Assembly (NCBI GenBank): GCA_022749755.1
Contig: CM040452.1
Coordinates: forward strand, 22,768,773-22,832,772
Length of the DNA: 64,000 bases
Direction: 5' to 3'
Source of the DNA: Azadirachta indica
Lineage: Eukaryota > Streptophyta > Magnoliopsida > Sapindales > Meliaceae
The notes beneath the pieces are model-generated. The model ran no database searches, was not told the DNA's origin, and worked only from the letters and a program-made list of their open reading frames with translations. This document shows positions 1-10,883 of this stretch, piece after piece. Numbering within the stretch: position 1 is the first letter of the stretch; each line of letters starts with the position of its first letter. The translations under genes were made by a program, and so were the position numbers.

Positions 1-1080
1 TTAGAAAAATGGTCTAACATAAACAATACTTACATTTGTAGTAATATCTCTATATTGCTAATTTTATATGTTGAGAACATAATAAAATTCCTTTTTTTTC
101 TTCCCAGTTAACATTTTGGTTTGTTTTTCTTATTCACTCAAACAAGAAGAGAGATACTACTTTGCTTCTACAAAAAGTCTGTCACCTTGAACATGCTGTT
201 AAGTCACTATTTACAGGATGACTGACTAACGTTGTGGTCTTCAATTAGGATATATATATATATAAAATATTATAGTAAATCATAAAATTAGGAATACCGA
301 TTAATTTTGAATCCAATTAAAAAATTAGGTTAAATTTTTTCAATATATTTTAAAAAAATTTTTTTTTTAAATAATTTTATATAATTACTCAACTTTTAAC
401 AATATATTATTATAATTTATAAAGATGATAAATATTTTAACGAATTACATGACAAAATATATTAAAACTATTTTTATAATCTTGTGTTACATGACAAAAT
501 TAAAGGCATAATGGTCATTTAACTCTTACCATTAAATTTTTTTATACGAACGTTATGAATTTATAAATCGTCGAGATATTTACTATTTCTTTGAACTGTA
601 ATATAACGTTAGAATATTTATTATATCATAATGAGATACAATTTAAAATTGAGTAATTAGTCGAAATTATTTTTATTAATGAATTTATAATAACTGCAAA
701 GGCAAAGGCAAAGGCAATAGCTGCAAGATGGTTAACTAATATAAATAATATAATGTACAATATTAAAATTTAAATTATACAACACTACACTAAACAATTT
801 AAAATAATACAGTGCAATTAAATTAGTTTATTTCAATAGAGTCTAGTACATGTTACCTAAATGTACTCTACTCTACAACCAATGATTTTATTTTATTTTA
901 TTATTTATTTTTATTATTTATTCATTCGATTACTAATTACACCCAGCCTCTATTGAGCCGGTTGTACTTAGCATAGGTAATGTTCTCGAACCAATTTAAG
1001 CTTCAGCTTGCCTCGACGGTCACGACACGTGGCAAGTAATAAACGTTCACTGTAATTACCTGTAAACAGAAAACCGTAGA
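1..1080. other. Intergenic, upstream of the COX7a-like gene
   Basis: AT-rich sequence with short poly(A)/poly(T) tracts and a small (TA)n run near 250-262. No open reading frame of note and no recognisable transposon ends. The last ~100 bases become richer in GC and pyrimidines, as expected for the promoter and transcription start region of the gene that follows. Confidence 0.5.
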
Positions 1081-2255
1081 GAGAGCGACAATCCCTAGTC
1101 CCTACAGCTACAAATTTCTATCCTCGACCTCTTCATTAGCATTTTCTAATACTTTTCTTTTCGCTGAGCGACTCGGGCTAACTGTATCTCGTTCGTACAA
1201 TTTCTCGGCCTGAAATTCTCCTTGCATAACGTAAGTCCATCTCCTTCTCATTTTAGATCTGGTACTTATTGGTTCGTGTTGTTATTAATAAATTCCTTTT
1301 AATGGTAGTCAAAGCCGGTAGTTTTTGTTGATTCAATCTTGATGTGGCTTGCGATCCATAATTCGCCATAAGGATTAATTTGAATTAATATCTGAGATTC
1401 AGTTGAGATTAGAGCTTGATTGCAAATCCGTGCTTATTGCTTTGATGGGAAATCCGAAATTAGGGTTTTTTTGGTTATTCTCATGATTATTTTTCTTTTA
1501 AATAGCTAAATTAGGGTTTTCGGTCTTTTTTATCATATTATTAATTCTCTTTTAAAGATTATTTTTAACATACTAATAGGGTTAGCATGATGCATTAGTC
1601 GCTAAAAAAATAAGATATTTAAAAATATATGTAGTAGAATTACGCGTTATACTTTGTAACAGCTTTGTTTAATAATTCATACCTTTAATAGGGTATCTTT
1701 TCTTATGAATTTATGAAGGGTCTGGTATCATTAGACTTCACAAAACTACATATACTAAACATTTAATTTATTGTGATCTAACATAAAATCCTGGGTCTGC
1801 CCTTGTTGTGAACTACATCATGTTGAAACTTCAATGCACAATTCATGTCTGTTGTAATAAATTTCTGTAATCTGCATAGTGTTTGCAAAAATTAGTCTCT
1901 GTCTTGGGCCTTGTGTGGAATGAGCAGCTCAAGAATGGTGGTCGAGGAGTTGATCAATTACTCCTTTTTCTTTCCTGTTCCGAGCCTTGGATCTATATTA
2001 GCGTGTTACCCCATACCTGGCATTTCCTTTGAGTTTATGTACTTTTGTTCTTTGATAGTGATATTTTTTCATTTTGGCTTCTATTCAGCAACTACCTCGT
2101 TGTGTGTCTAGCCCTTCTTAGTAGAAAGAGCATGATCAGTAAACATACATTCTGTTTCTTATGGGATATTGGAGTTGTGTGAAATTGTGGTCTTAGAGCT
2201 CCAGGAAGTTGTTTTGGTGAGATTATATTTATTGATATTTTACTCTTAATGCAGG
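1081..2255 (+). other. 5' UTR and leader intron of the COX7a-like gene
   Basis: A non-coding leader exon probably starts near 1080-1130 and ends at 1230, where it is followed by GTAAGT. The intron runs 1231-2254 and ends in TTAATGCAG, one base before the start codon at 2256. Splice-site fit is good at both ends. The leader-exon start is an estimate from base composition only. A leader intron of about 1 kb just before the ATG is common in plant housekeeping genes and often raises expression. Confidence 0.6.
1460..1519 (+). promoter_or_regulatory. Two telo-box motifs in the leader intron
   Basis: TTAGGGTTT occurs at 1460-1468 and again at 1511-1519 (reverse complement AAACCCTAA). In plants this telo-box is known from promoters and leader regions of genes for translation and organelle function. 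The pairing within 60 bases in the leader intron of a mitochondrial-protein gene fits that role, but function here is inferred from the motif only. Confidence 0.4.
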
Positions 2256-2601
2256 ATGACGGAGATTGAGTCACCCTTTAGACCACGGGAGAAGCTTGTT
2301 GAGAAGCAGAAATATTTCCAAAGTATCCATAAGCACACTTACCTTAAAGGACCATATGATAAGATTACCTCTGTTGCCATTCCGCTTGCTTTGGCTACAA
2401 GTGCGGTATATTTAATTGTGAGTTGCTCTGTGTTCTACTTTTTGATTAAGTGCAATATATCATGAAAAATGGAATGTCAGTTAATCATCTGTGTTTATGG
2501 TTACTAACTGTAATACATATTTTGCAATTTGTTTTCCCTTTTCTTTTTTAAAGGGACGAGGGATCTATAACATGTCGCATGGGATTGGGAAGAAAGAATG
2601 A
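2256..2601 (+). CDS. Cytochrome c oxidase subunit 7a-like, mitochondrial
   Basis: Joined exons 2256-2417 and 2554-2601 give a 69-residue protein. It begins MTEIESPFRPREKLVEKQ, has a short hydrophobic segment at about residues 38-54 (SVAIPLALATSAVYLI) and ends GIYNMSHGIGKKE. It matches the plant COX VIIa-like family in length and in both termini as I know them (Arabidopsis At4g21105-type proteins). The product should be a small one-pass inner-membrane subunit of respiratory complex IV. Exon 1 ends at ATT/GTGAGT; exon 2 starts after TTTTTTAAAG, and the join is in phase 0 (54 + 15 codons). Without splicing the frame runs on to 2465 and loses the conserved C-terminus, so the spliced form is preferred. 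The function is a family assignment. Confidence 0.88.
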
Positions 2602-3120
2602 GGCAGCTGTCTGTTTTCTGTTGGTGGAGCTAAGATGATTTCTTGCTCCAAACATGAATTGTTCTTTTTGCTTGGTCCGGTATCATCTGTAATTCGAGTT
2701 TGCTATCTCTAATAATCACCCAACTTAATTAAGTTGAAACCTTATCTTTGGTGCAGTATATTTCAGATTACATTCAAATATTGCATGAAGCCAGTTTGAA
2801 GGCTTGATTTAGTTTTTGGACATGCTTTCACTCCAGTTAAATTTTTTGGTTTTTGATGATTAAATTCTATTTATCATGCAGAGTCTTAGTAACTCATTGC
2901 AAATCTAATTGTTTGAGTAGGGTTAGCCTTTTTTTACAGAAATATGAAAAATAGGATACAAATAGCAAAGGATCTCGATTGGGCCATCAACCCAACTATA
3001 CATTGCTTATGTGCAGGTTTGTTACGATCTATGTAAATACGAAGCTATTAACTCTATCTGAATCATTTAGCTTATTTAATTCCTTTACTTCCAAAGTGCC
3101 CTGTCTTCTGCAAATTCAAT
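2602..3120. other. 3' flank of the COX7a-like gene
   Basis: Presumed 3' UTR followed by non-coding sequence. Several AATAAT/AATTAA-type stretches could serve as plant near-upstream polyadenylation signals, but none stands out. No gene seen. Confidence 0.4.
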
Positions 3121-3124
3121 GCTT

Positions 3125-3360
3125 TCAGTGAATACTACTCTTCAGCTGATTATAGAATCTGATTCCAAGAACGTTGTTGATCTCATGCATGCAGAAAAGG
3201 CTGCCAAGTAGGGGTAAAATCAAATGGATTATTAATGTAACCGGAATTTTAATGGACTCGGATGATTGATTGAAGAGGTCCCAAAAGTGGTTGTGCCCCT
3301 GTTGTAATTTCCGGTTCTTTCTCTTTGTTATAAAAGGAATTTTTCTTTGAAAAAAAAAAA
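3125..3360 (+). pseudogene. 3' end of a LINE: RNase H relic with poly(A) tail
   Basis: One frame near 3147-3212 reads LIIESDSKNVVDLM, the core of the plant LINE/RNase H-like domain (ESDSK with its acidic residue). A stop follows at the end of this segment. Further on, in another frame, the sequence reads LIEEVPKVVVPLL, which resembles the usual C-terminal piece of the same domain in plant L1-type elements. It ends in a tail reading SLCYKRNFSLKKK and an A-run at about 3350-3360. The conserved order and the terminal A-run identify a 5'-truncated, frameshifted LINE 3' end. Subfamily not determined. Confidence 0.6.
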
Positions 3361-4063
3361 GCTGCCGTCACTTCCTAGTTACGATCTATGCAAAGTCCTT
3401 ATTTTCTTAAACAGCTGCGTCAACATTTTAACTTGAAATGAGGATCTTCTAGGGACTGCTCTATGGTTGCCTGGACATTGGAATGTAGGATTTGGGGCAC
3501 TGGATAATTTTAATTTCTTGTGAACAAACTTGTTTCTAGAATCCCATGATGCCCAAACAATCATTGCAAAGAAGTCAAAACTCCTTTTGCTTTACAACGG
3601 AGGCTCATTTTTTGAGAAAATTAACGTATATGATATACTTTTAGAAAATTAACATGCATGAGAAGCCCATGGGTTCATTGCTTTCCAAGATTTTGATAAA
3701 AAGTGAGCCTTTCACTTTCACTACTGGCCTGCTCAACCAATTAAGACATGATATACAGCTTCGGTACAAGCTGCGTCTTGCATAATTTTTCTGAATTCCT
3801 GGTCAAGAAAATCTTCACCATTGATGGCAGTGAAAGAGACCATAAGAATTTGCACCAGCTAGTAGAAATTTTTGAACTAAACAATAATTTTATAACTCAA
3901 TTCAAATAAGAAAAAATAAATTCTTATCAAAATAAAAAATATATATATTAAATAAAAAAATAAAAGACTTCGTATATTAACTAAATCTAAAAGCGTCCTA
4001 CATCAGTTACAATATATTGATTCTTGTTTTACATTGTTGTTTTCATCACAGTGGTCATTCTCA

Positions 4064-4107
<44 letters not shown>

Positions 4108-5750
4108 TTACCCAACTCGCTGCAAGGAGGAAGTACCTCGTTGTTAATTCCCTCCTCCCAAAAAACAATTTTGCTTTCCAGTTCTTAATTTCTGTTGCAA
4201 ATTCGTTTCCTTCATCATATTGAAGAAAGTTTCTTATGGTTTCCAATCATTGAAGGCAACCCCCAAATATTTTTTTCATGATACGAGACAATATGTAGAT
4301 TAAAAATCTTTTTGATTTTCTCTGATTGCATCCATATATGCAAGTGCTGGGGCTAAATGTATAACGTGTAGATTTTCCAACGTTGATAACCTACTTTGAT
4401 GCAGCCATATTAAGTATCGAGGACTCCCTTCAACGTGGAGCAATCAAACGGCTGATATGATGCATCTCATGATAAGATTGTTCCCCCTTTTTTTTTTTTA
4501 ATATTGTATATTATACATATAGTCTACTTACAATATATTATACATCAAAAATTTATTAAAGGTGAGAGTTTAAATAGATTTTATTATAATGATCGAGGAC
4601 TGGCTTCATCCTCTTAACAATGCATTTAGTAATAATCTTCTAAATAAACACTGATGAGTATGTTATCTCCCATTCTTTTAGGTTATCATCAAATTTAGGG
4701 AAGTTTAATTTTAAAAATGGCCAATTATATTTCATCTCCGTATAGATGAAAATTTTATTAAGGGTTGTGGTAGATTTAACTTTAAGTATACTAATTACTT
4801 CTTTTATTTTGATTAGATGGTCAAAGCAACACACTCCCTTTTATTCTTGCCAAGTATAGAACACCCTAAATATTATACTATTTTCCCATCATATTAGAGT
4901 ATAGACAGATTTTCTTTCAATTTGAGGGTAGATGTGGTACTACGTATGCATAGAAATCTTAAGTGTAGCATAACTTTACATTTAAATCCTAGTAGAATTT
5001 TGATATATATTAATAAATTGTAGTGTAATATTACATATATATATATATGTATATACTAATCACTCAATTACGCATATTTAGCATCCAAACTTTGAAGTCT
5101 ATTGAGTATATCTTATATAATTGCATCTTACTTCTTAATAAAGCTTTTGAATTATTCGTTTTTTGTTTTTTTGTCTCATAACTTCAACTATTAAAGACAG
5201 TCTTCAATATCAAATGATACAAAAATAGTTGATAAAATAGAATTTTGAAGGAAAAAAATGGTTAATTCGAGAGAATCACTTCTAATTCAAGAATAAATAA
5301 AGTATATTTGTCATTGGGAATTTCTTCTTTTATCTTTTCTTCTTCTATTTACCACTAATTACCTAGCTATTTAATTACAACTAAATAATTTTATGCCAAA
5401 AATTGATCGAGTCACTTTACACACACAGCGGAAACTCACTCATAATACAACTCTTAATCAACGAAAACATGTAATAAAATTATAAACAAATAAATTAAAA
5501 TTTAAGCAGGCCAGCATCGTTGTCGTTATGATTCTTACATATACAGGGCAAAAGAACAAGAGAAAGGAAAGATAAAAAAAAAAGGGAAAGATAAAAAATG
5601 GAGTGATTAATGATAACATTGCCGCATGCTTGTTTGTAGGGACATTTTAATCAATGTTTCCAATTCATAAAACAAGGTCAATAAATTAAATACATAATCA
5701 TTCAAAATTTCATATAAAATTTAAAGGAAAAAGATACACAATTCTAGTTT
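3361..5750. other. Intergenic, AT-rich
   Basis: No coding signal. Contains a (TA)n tract at 4065-4105, a poly(T) run near 4490, a short (TA)n near 5033-5048 and otherwise featureless AT-rich sequence. Confidence 0.5.
4065..4105. repeat. (TA)n microsatellite
   Basis: About 20 uninterrupted TA units. Confidence 0.95.
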
Positions 5751-5940
5751 TACAAGAATATATATATTTTTATATTATTTTGTGAACCGATGTATTTATA
5801 TATTTTAACAGTAGAGATTAAATTTAATTTATATATTATTATATATTAATTACATTTGTTAAATATAATTTTAATCGTTAAATCTGTCAAAATTTAATGG
5901 TTAATAAATAATGTAAGAATATGTGTAATATTATGAGATT
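5751..5940. mobile_element. MITE-like element, family 1 copy A (~190 bp)
   Basis: The left end contains TTTTTATATTATTTTGTGAA and the right end contains its inverted counterpart, with AATTTAATGGTTAATAAA near 5891. The arms are ~40 bp, the centre is AT-rich and there is no ORF. It is the same element as 6513-6702 and 10291-10470: same length, same arms and the same order of internal motifs. No clear target duplication could be read in the AT-rich flanks. Confidence 0.6.
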
Positions 5941-6441
5941 ATTAATCTATTTTTAATTTTAAATATATTAAAATAGAAAAGAGAATTGAAGAACTAAAAG
6001 CTAATAAGAAGATAAGATCAAATAATTGCATTGCCATTTGTGAACAATATCAAAAGAAAAGAACAAGTCGGTATCACAAAATAGTAGTGTAATTGAGTAG
6101 ATGGTAAAATGAGACAACAAAAATATAAAGCATTCCATAGATTGGAAGTGAAGATTCTATGTTAAAACTTCCAAGTCCAAGCCGGAATAGCAATGATATT
6201 TTGTAATTAATAAAGCCATATATAAGCCATCTTCTGCCAATATCCAACTACATATATATGTCTTGCCCACTAAGGCTCTCATTCATATAGGTTTCGTATA
6301 TGTAGGTAAGCCCTTACTATCCACTCAAAAAAGCAAAACTTCTGCCTTAAGCACCTCTCTCTCCTAATGGAAAAAGAAAATTTACCAACACTATTTTAAG
6401 ACTTTGCAACCAATGAAATCAAATTATATCATACACCAATA

Positions 6442-6442
6442 C

Positions 6443-6481
<39 letters not shown>
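6442..6481. repeat. Compound (TA)n(GA)n microsatellite
   Basis: A (TA)n run passes directly into (GA)n. The same compound structure in the same orientation occurs at 9629-9669 and 42724-42770. Confidence 0.95.
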
Positions 6482-6512
6482 AGGGGGGGTTCGCGGGAAG
6501 GATCAATACCTC

Positions 6513-6702
6513 CATAAAATTATAAATATTTTTATATTATTTTATGAACCATTAAATTTATATACTTTCGACAATTAAAACTGAATCTATTATGTATATT
6601 AATTATAATTTATTAATTAAATGTGTCAGATTTAATACCAATCATTAAAAATATTTAGATTTAATGGTTTATAAACAGTGTAAAAATATAAATAATCTCA
6701 TG
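6513..6702. mobile_element. MITE-like element, family 1 copy B (~190 bp)
   Basis: This is the best-preserved copy. The left arm (about 6513-6556) contains TTTATATTATTTTATGAACC followed by ATTAAAT; the right arm (about 6660-6702) starts TTAATGGTTTATAAAC and is its inverse. The arms are ~42 bp with a few mismatches. There is no coding capacity, so this is a non-autonomous element. The superfamily cannot be assigned without target-site data. Confidence 0.65.
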
Positions 6703-7900
6703 GGTTATAAACACACACACGCATAACATACAAATGTATATATCAAGGAAAAAATTGCAACAAATAATTCTATAGTATATTCTTCAAACGAAAAAAAAAA
6801 GAAGTATATATATCGCTAAAATTTAATTTATTGAACCGATTAGTTTTAAATTTTAATAGTTTAAAAAACTATTGAAATTTTTTATCCAATAATGCACTAA
6901 CTTTTATAATCTTATACAATAGTAGTTAAATATAAAAAAATTGATTAGATTTTCAAAATTTAGTAAAATAAATATCATCTATTTATTTAATATACATTAA
7001 TAAATTAAATATGATAAAATAATTATTTATTTATTTAATAGCTATCATAGTGATATTAAAACATGAAAAACATAATTTTATTTTTTTATATAACTAAAAT
7101 ATTATAATTATAATATTCATAACTATTTATTAATTTTTTTTTAAATTTATTGTATTTATTTTTACTGGTCTCAAAATTATTTTTCCTACGTAATTACTAT
7201 CATAATCATAAAAATAATTGTTCTAATGAATTGAGATTTTCGCCGGTATTTTTAAAACCACCAAAAACTAATTCAACGTATCAAACTTTAAAAACTTATT
7301 TTCTATGTGCACTATATATATATATATATATATAAAATAAAGTTTTTAATAAGAGGCTAGATGTATAAAATGTAATGTTTTGAGAAAATAAAATATATAG
7401 CTACTAACCAAAGGAATTAGTAAGATCTTTCACCATACATATATATATATATATATATATATTTATATCACTGTAAAGGGGATCCACAGGCATTATGAAG
7501 TAGTAATATGAACAACTGGATATACAGTTAATGCTAAACTTAAATTTCAATACAAAAAAGTATAATGGTGTTAAATAATTAAGTGGGTGTTAAAGTAAAG
7601 TTGGAAAAAGATCATTAGGGTTCCAGGTAATTGATTAATTCAATAAAGGAGAAATCAATTAATCATCCCCTAACTTTCATGATTATAAAGTAACAAGGCA
7701 TTTTGGTCATTTTAATTTATATATGCTATTGCTAGCTCCATTACTCCACACAGTTAATTTAATATTTAGCATTTGTTTTTGTTCCTGTAGGTTTCATAGC
7801 TTTAAAGCCAGCCTTTCTTTTAGGAGAAAGAGAGCCATCATGTATCATATTTCTTAAGAAAAAGCTAACAAATAAATAAATTAATTAATTAATTGAGAAG
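6703..7900. other. Upstream region of the DUF662 gene
   Basis: AT-rich sequence with (TA)n tracts at 7314-7335 and 7439-7462. The promoter of the next gene should lie in the last few hundred bases. A single TATA box cannot be chosen with confidence in such AT-rich sequence. Confidence 0.45.
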
Positions 7901-7954
7901 ATCAAGATCATAAGCAAAGAATTTCAAAGGGAAAGAAAGCTTCAGCAGCCTGCA

Positions 7955-9628
7955 ATGGCAACACAACAGCAACAGCAACAACAACAACAACAACAGCAGA
8001 CGCAGACTCTGAAAGTGAAGAACAACGCATCGGGAGTACTTACGAGCTGCAACAACGTCGGAAGTCCGCCGTTAAAGGATGAGAAGGATCAAGATGACAT
8101 GTCGAGATCGGCGTTGGCTATGTTCAAAGCAAAAGAAGAAGAGATTGAAAAGAAGAAGATGGAAGTCAGGGATAAGGTGTTTTCTCAGCTTGGACGCGTC
8201 GAAGAATCCACCAGACGATTGGCTGAGATTCGACAAGTAATTAATAAATTGTATAATTTCATCATTTAAATAATAGATCCGTTATAATACGTCAGTTTTT
8301 GTTAATAAACTACTGTTTGTTTCAGGAGCTTGAGGCTCTTGCCGATCCAATGAAGAAGGAAATTGCAGTTGTGAGGAAGAAGATAGACGCAGTTAACAAG
8401 GAGTTAAAGCCGTTGGGACTCAGCTGCCAAAAGAAGGTAAAATTTCTTTCTTTTTCTATTTTTTATTTTTAATCTTACCAGTAATTTATCGACATGTATT
8501 AGAAATACAACTAATTTATTTGAAATAATACATCATAAATTATCATTATTTATTGTTTTAAATAAATTAATAAGCGTCATACTAAGATTGCTGTAAATTA
8601 TAAAATAATAGAAAACAAGAAAAATTTTTTTATTATACTAAAAAAAAATTATTATTTCAATTATATTAATAATGGTCAAATTGAGATTGTTGTAAATTAT
8701 AAAATAATTTTATTTTATTATATTGAAAAAAAATTACCTATACAAAGAATTAATTATTTGGTAAATTTTATTTTTGAAAATGTTATATATTTCGAAAGTA
8801 GTTTTTTTTTTTTATTTGATAAATTTTATTTTATAATATTGTAATAATATAAATGACTAAAATATATATAGTAATGAAAAAAAAATTGATTTTAAGTAAC
8901 TGTTTGTCTCTACATAAATATAATATAAATATACTAGCTTAAAATAATTTATAACCAAAAATATAAATTTTAATTATTTTCATTTTAACAATATTATTTC
9001 TTAATTAAAGTTGAAATGTAATAATTATTTTATGGTTATTTTTAGATTTTTTTAATTTTCAATAAGTATATATGAAATTATATTTAAAGATAAAATTACT
9101 TTTTAACTCATTCTGTATTTTGTCAAAATAATTTTAAAATATTTTTACAAAATACTTGCATAACTTCTAGCTAATCAAAATCACTTTTGACCATTTCAAG
9201 AGCAATCCCAAATTGACAGTAAGTCATAAATGTGTGTCTACATTGTGAGGTTCCTTTTACTTAAATTACTTACAAATATTTTTATCTACTGTTCTTACTT
9301 ATACAATCGAAGGATATATAAAATTGTGGGTTGATAATATTAAATGTTATTTTTGACTTATTAGATTTCAATCATTATTTTATATGAATCTAATATTCAA
9401 AAATTTATATCTCAATTTAAGTTAATCAGGAAACTTTCATAAATAAATGTCATAAACCCTTAATTTTTATATAAATTATTTGCAGGATATTGAATTGATC
9501 TACATTGAATAGTTGAGATTAAATCTCACAACAAGCATTAATTATATATGTCAGATTGAAAAGTGAATCATTATATTGAAAAATTGTGAAACAATTTGTA
9601 TAAAAAATATAGTGTCACAAATCGTGTG

Positions 9629-9669
<41 letters not shown>

Positions 9670-10046
9670 TCAAAATTTTAAGTGATCTTATCCAATTCAA
9701 GGGTTGATAGGATAAATAAGTAGACAAAAATAAATACTACTCTTTGGCTTTATATTTCAACTATTAGATTGCATGATCACTTGATAAAAACTTATGTGTC
9801 AATCTAAGTCAAAAGATCTCTGCCCATATATATATAATTCTTTTTTAATAAGAACGTTAATAAGAGCCATTAAATTGATTTAATGTAGTACAATTTAGTA
9901 TTGTTTGTATAAACATTGTCTAGTGAATTAATATCACCAAATTAATTTGATAAAGATAATAAATTGAGAGTTATTAATTCTAAGTCATTAATACATTTAG
10001 GTAGAACTTAAGTGGAAATATAATCTCTTACAACCTAAATTAGAAA

Positions 10047-10079
<33 letters not shown>

Positions 10080-10883
10080 ATTTCCTACAACTCAATCTTC
10101 TTTTTTTTTCCTTACTGAAAAAATTTACGACTTAAAAGAGAGAATTTCAAATGTAAAAGAGATCAAAAATAAATAAAGATAACAAAAATATGTGAGATAA
10201 AGTAAGAGAGGGAAGAAAATTCTATAATAATAGTAGTTGCAAAATTAAGATTTTGTTTATAACAATAAAATAATAAAATAGGTAATAATCGATAACCTTT
10301 TAAATATATTTTTAAATTATTTGTAAATCATTAGATTTATGCACTTCTGATAGTTAATATTGAATTTAATATGTGCATTAATTATACATTAATTATAAGT
10401 ATCTAATTTAATCTCAATCATGTGAATAAACTATATATATAAATAATGTAAGAATAAATACAATTCATCCCCAAATAAAATAATTATATAGATTTGTATG
10501 TATGTAGTACTGCTTCTCCTAAATTCAACTTTATATATATATATAGTATATATAGTTATTATTTAGCTCATGAAATGTTTTTGTAATATATGTGAATATA
10601 TAGGAGAGGGAATATAGAGAAGCCCTTGAAGCTTTTAACGAGAAGAATAAGGAAAAATCTCAAATGGTCAGCAAATTAATGGAGGTGAGTGATCATTATT
10701 TTCTTTTCTCTTCAATTTGCTTATATAATTAAATTAAGGATATATGCATTAACCTATAATTTATTTTTTCTCCTTTTTTCTTCTTTATCTTTTGTTGATT
10801 ATGATTAGCTGGTAAGTGAAAGTGAGAAAATGAGGATGAAGAAGCTTGAGGAGCTGAGCAAAAACGTTGAACTTCTACATTGA
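7955..10883 (+). CDS. DUF662 / ACIP1-type coiled-coil protein
   Basis: Four exons, 7955-8236, 8326-8436, 10604-10684 and 10809-10883, join in phase 0 to encode 182 residues. Every junction has GT-AG ends. The N-terminus carries 12 consecutive glutamines (residues 4-15) encoded by mixed CAA/CAG. From about residue 50 the protein is charged and heptad-rich (MFKAKEEEIEKKKMEVRDKV, LADPMKKEIAVVRKKIDAVN) with a conserved KELKPLGLSCQKKEREY block, and it ends at ELSKNVELLH. This is the plant DUF662 family, annotated as RAB6-interacting golgin-like. Its Arabidopsis member ACIP1 is a microtubule-associated protein in immunity. By inference the product is a cytoskeleton- or trafficking-associated coiled-coil protein. 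Intron 2 (8437-10603, ~2.2 kb) is inflated by MITE-like insertions and microsatellites. The length fits the family. Confidence 0.85.
8672..9200. mobile_element. Dispersed MITE-like element, family 2 copy A, in DUF662 intron 2
   Basis: The segment starts with GAGATTGTTGTAAATTATAA and shares an ordered series of blocks with 52262-52890 and 55385-55945: GTAAATTTTATTTTTGAAAA, CTTAAAATAATTTATAACCA, AATAATTATTTTATGGTTA and a tail rich in AATCACTTTTGACCA. It has no ORF. A partial duplicate of its first ~60 bases lies just upstream at about 8576-8640. It is probably a non-autonomous DNA element; the copies are strongly diverged, suggesting age. Confidence 0.5.
9629..9669. repeat. Compound (TA)n(GA)n microsatellite
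   Basis: A (TA)n run from about 9629 to 9650 is followed by (GA)n to 9669, inside intron 2 of the DUF662 gene. Confidence 0.95.
10055..10079. repeat. (GA)n microsatellite
   Basis: A GA run preceded by an A-tract, also inside DUF662 intron 2. Confidence 0.9.
10291..10470. mobile_element. MITE-like element, family 1 copy C, in DUF662 intron 2
   Basis: The left part (AAATATATTTTTAAATTATTT then GTAAATCATTAGATTT) and the right part (AATAAACTATATATATAAAT then AATGTAAGAATAAAT) line up with the arms of the copies at 5751 and 6513, with the same spacing. It lies ~130 bp upstream of exon 3. It is more diverged than the other two. Confidence 0.5.
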
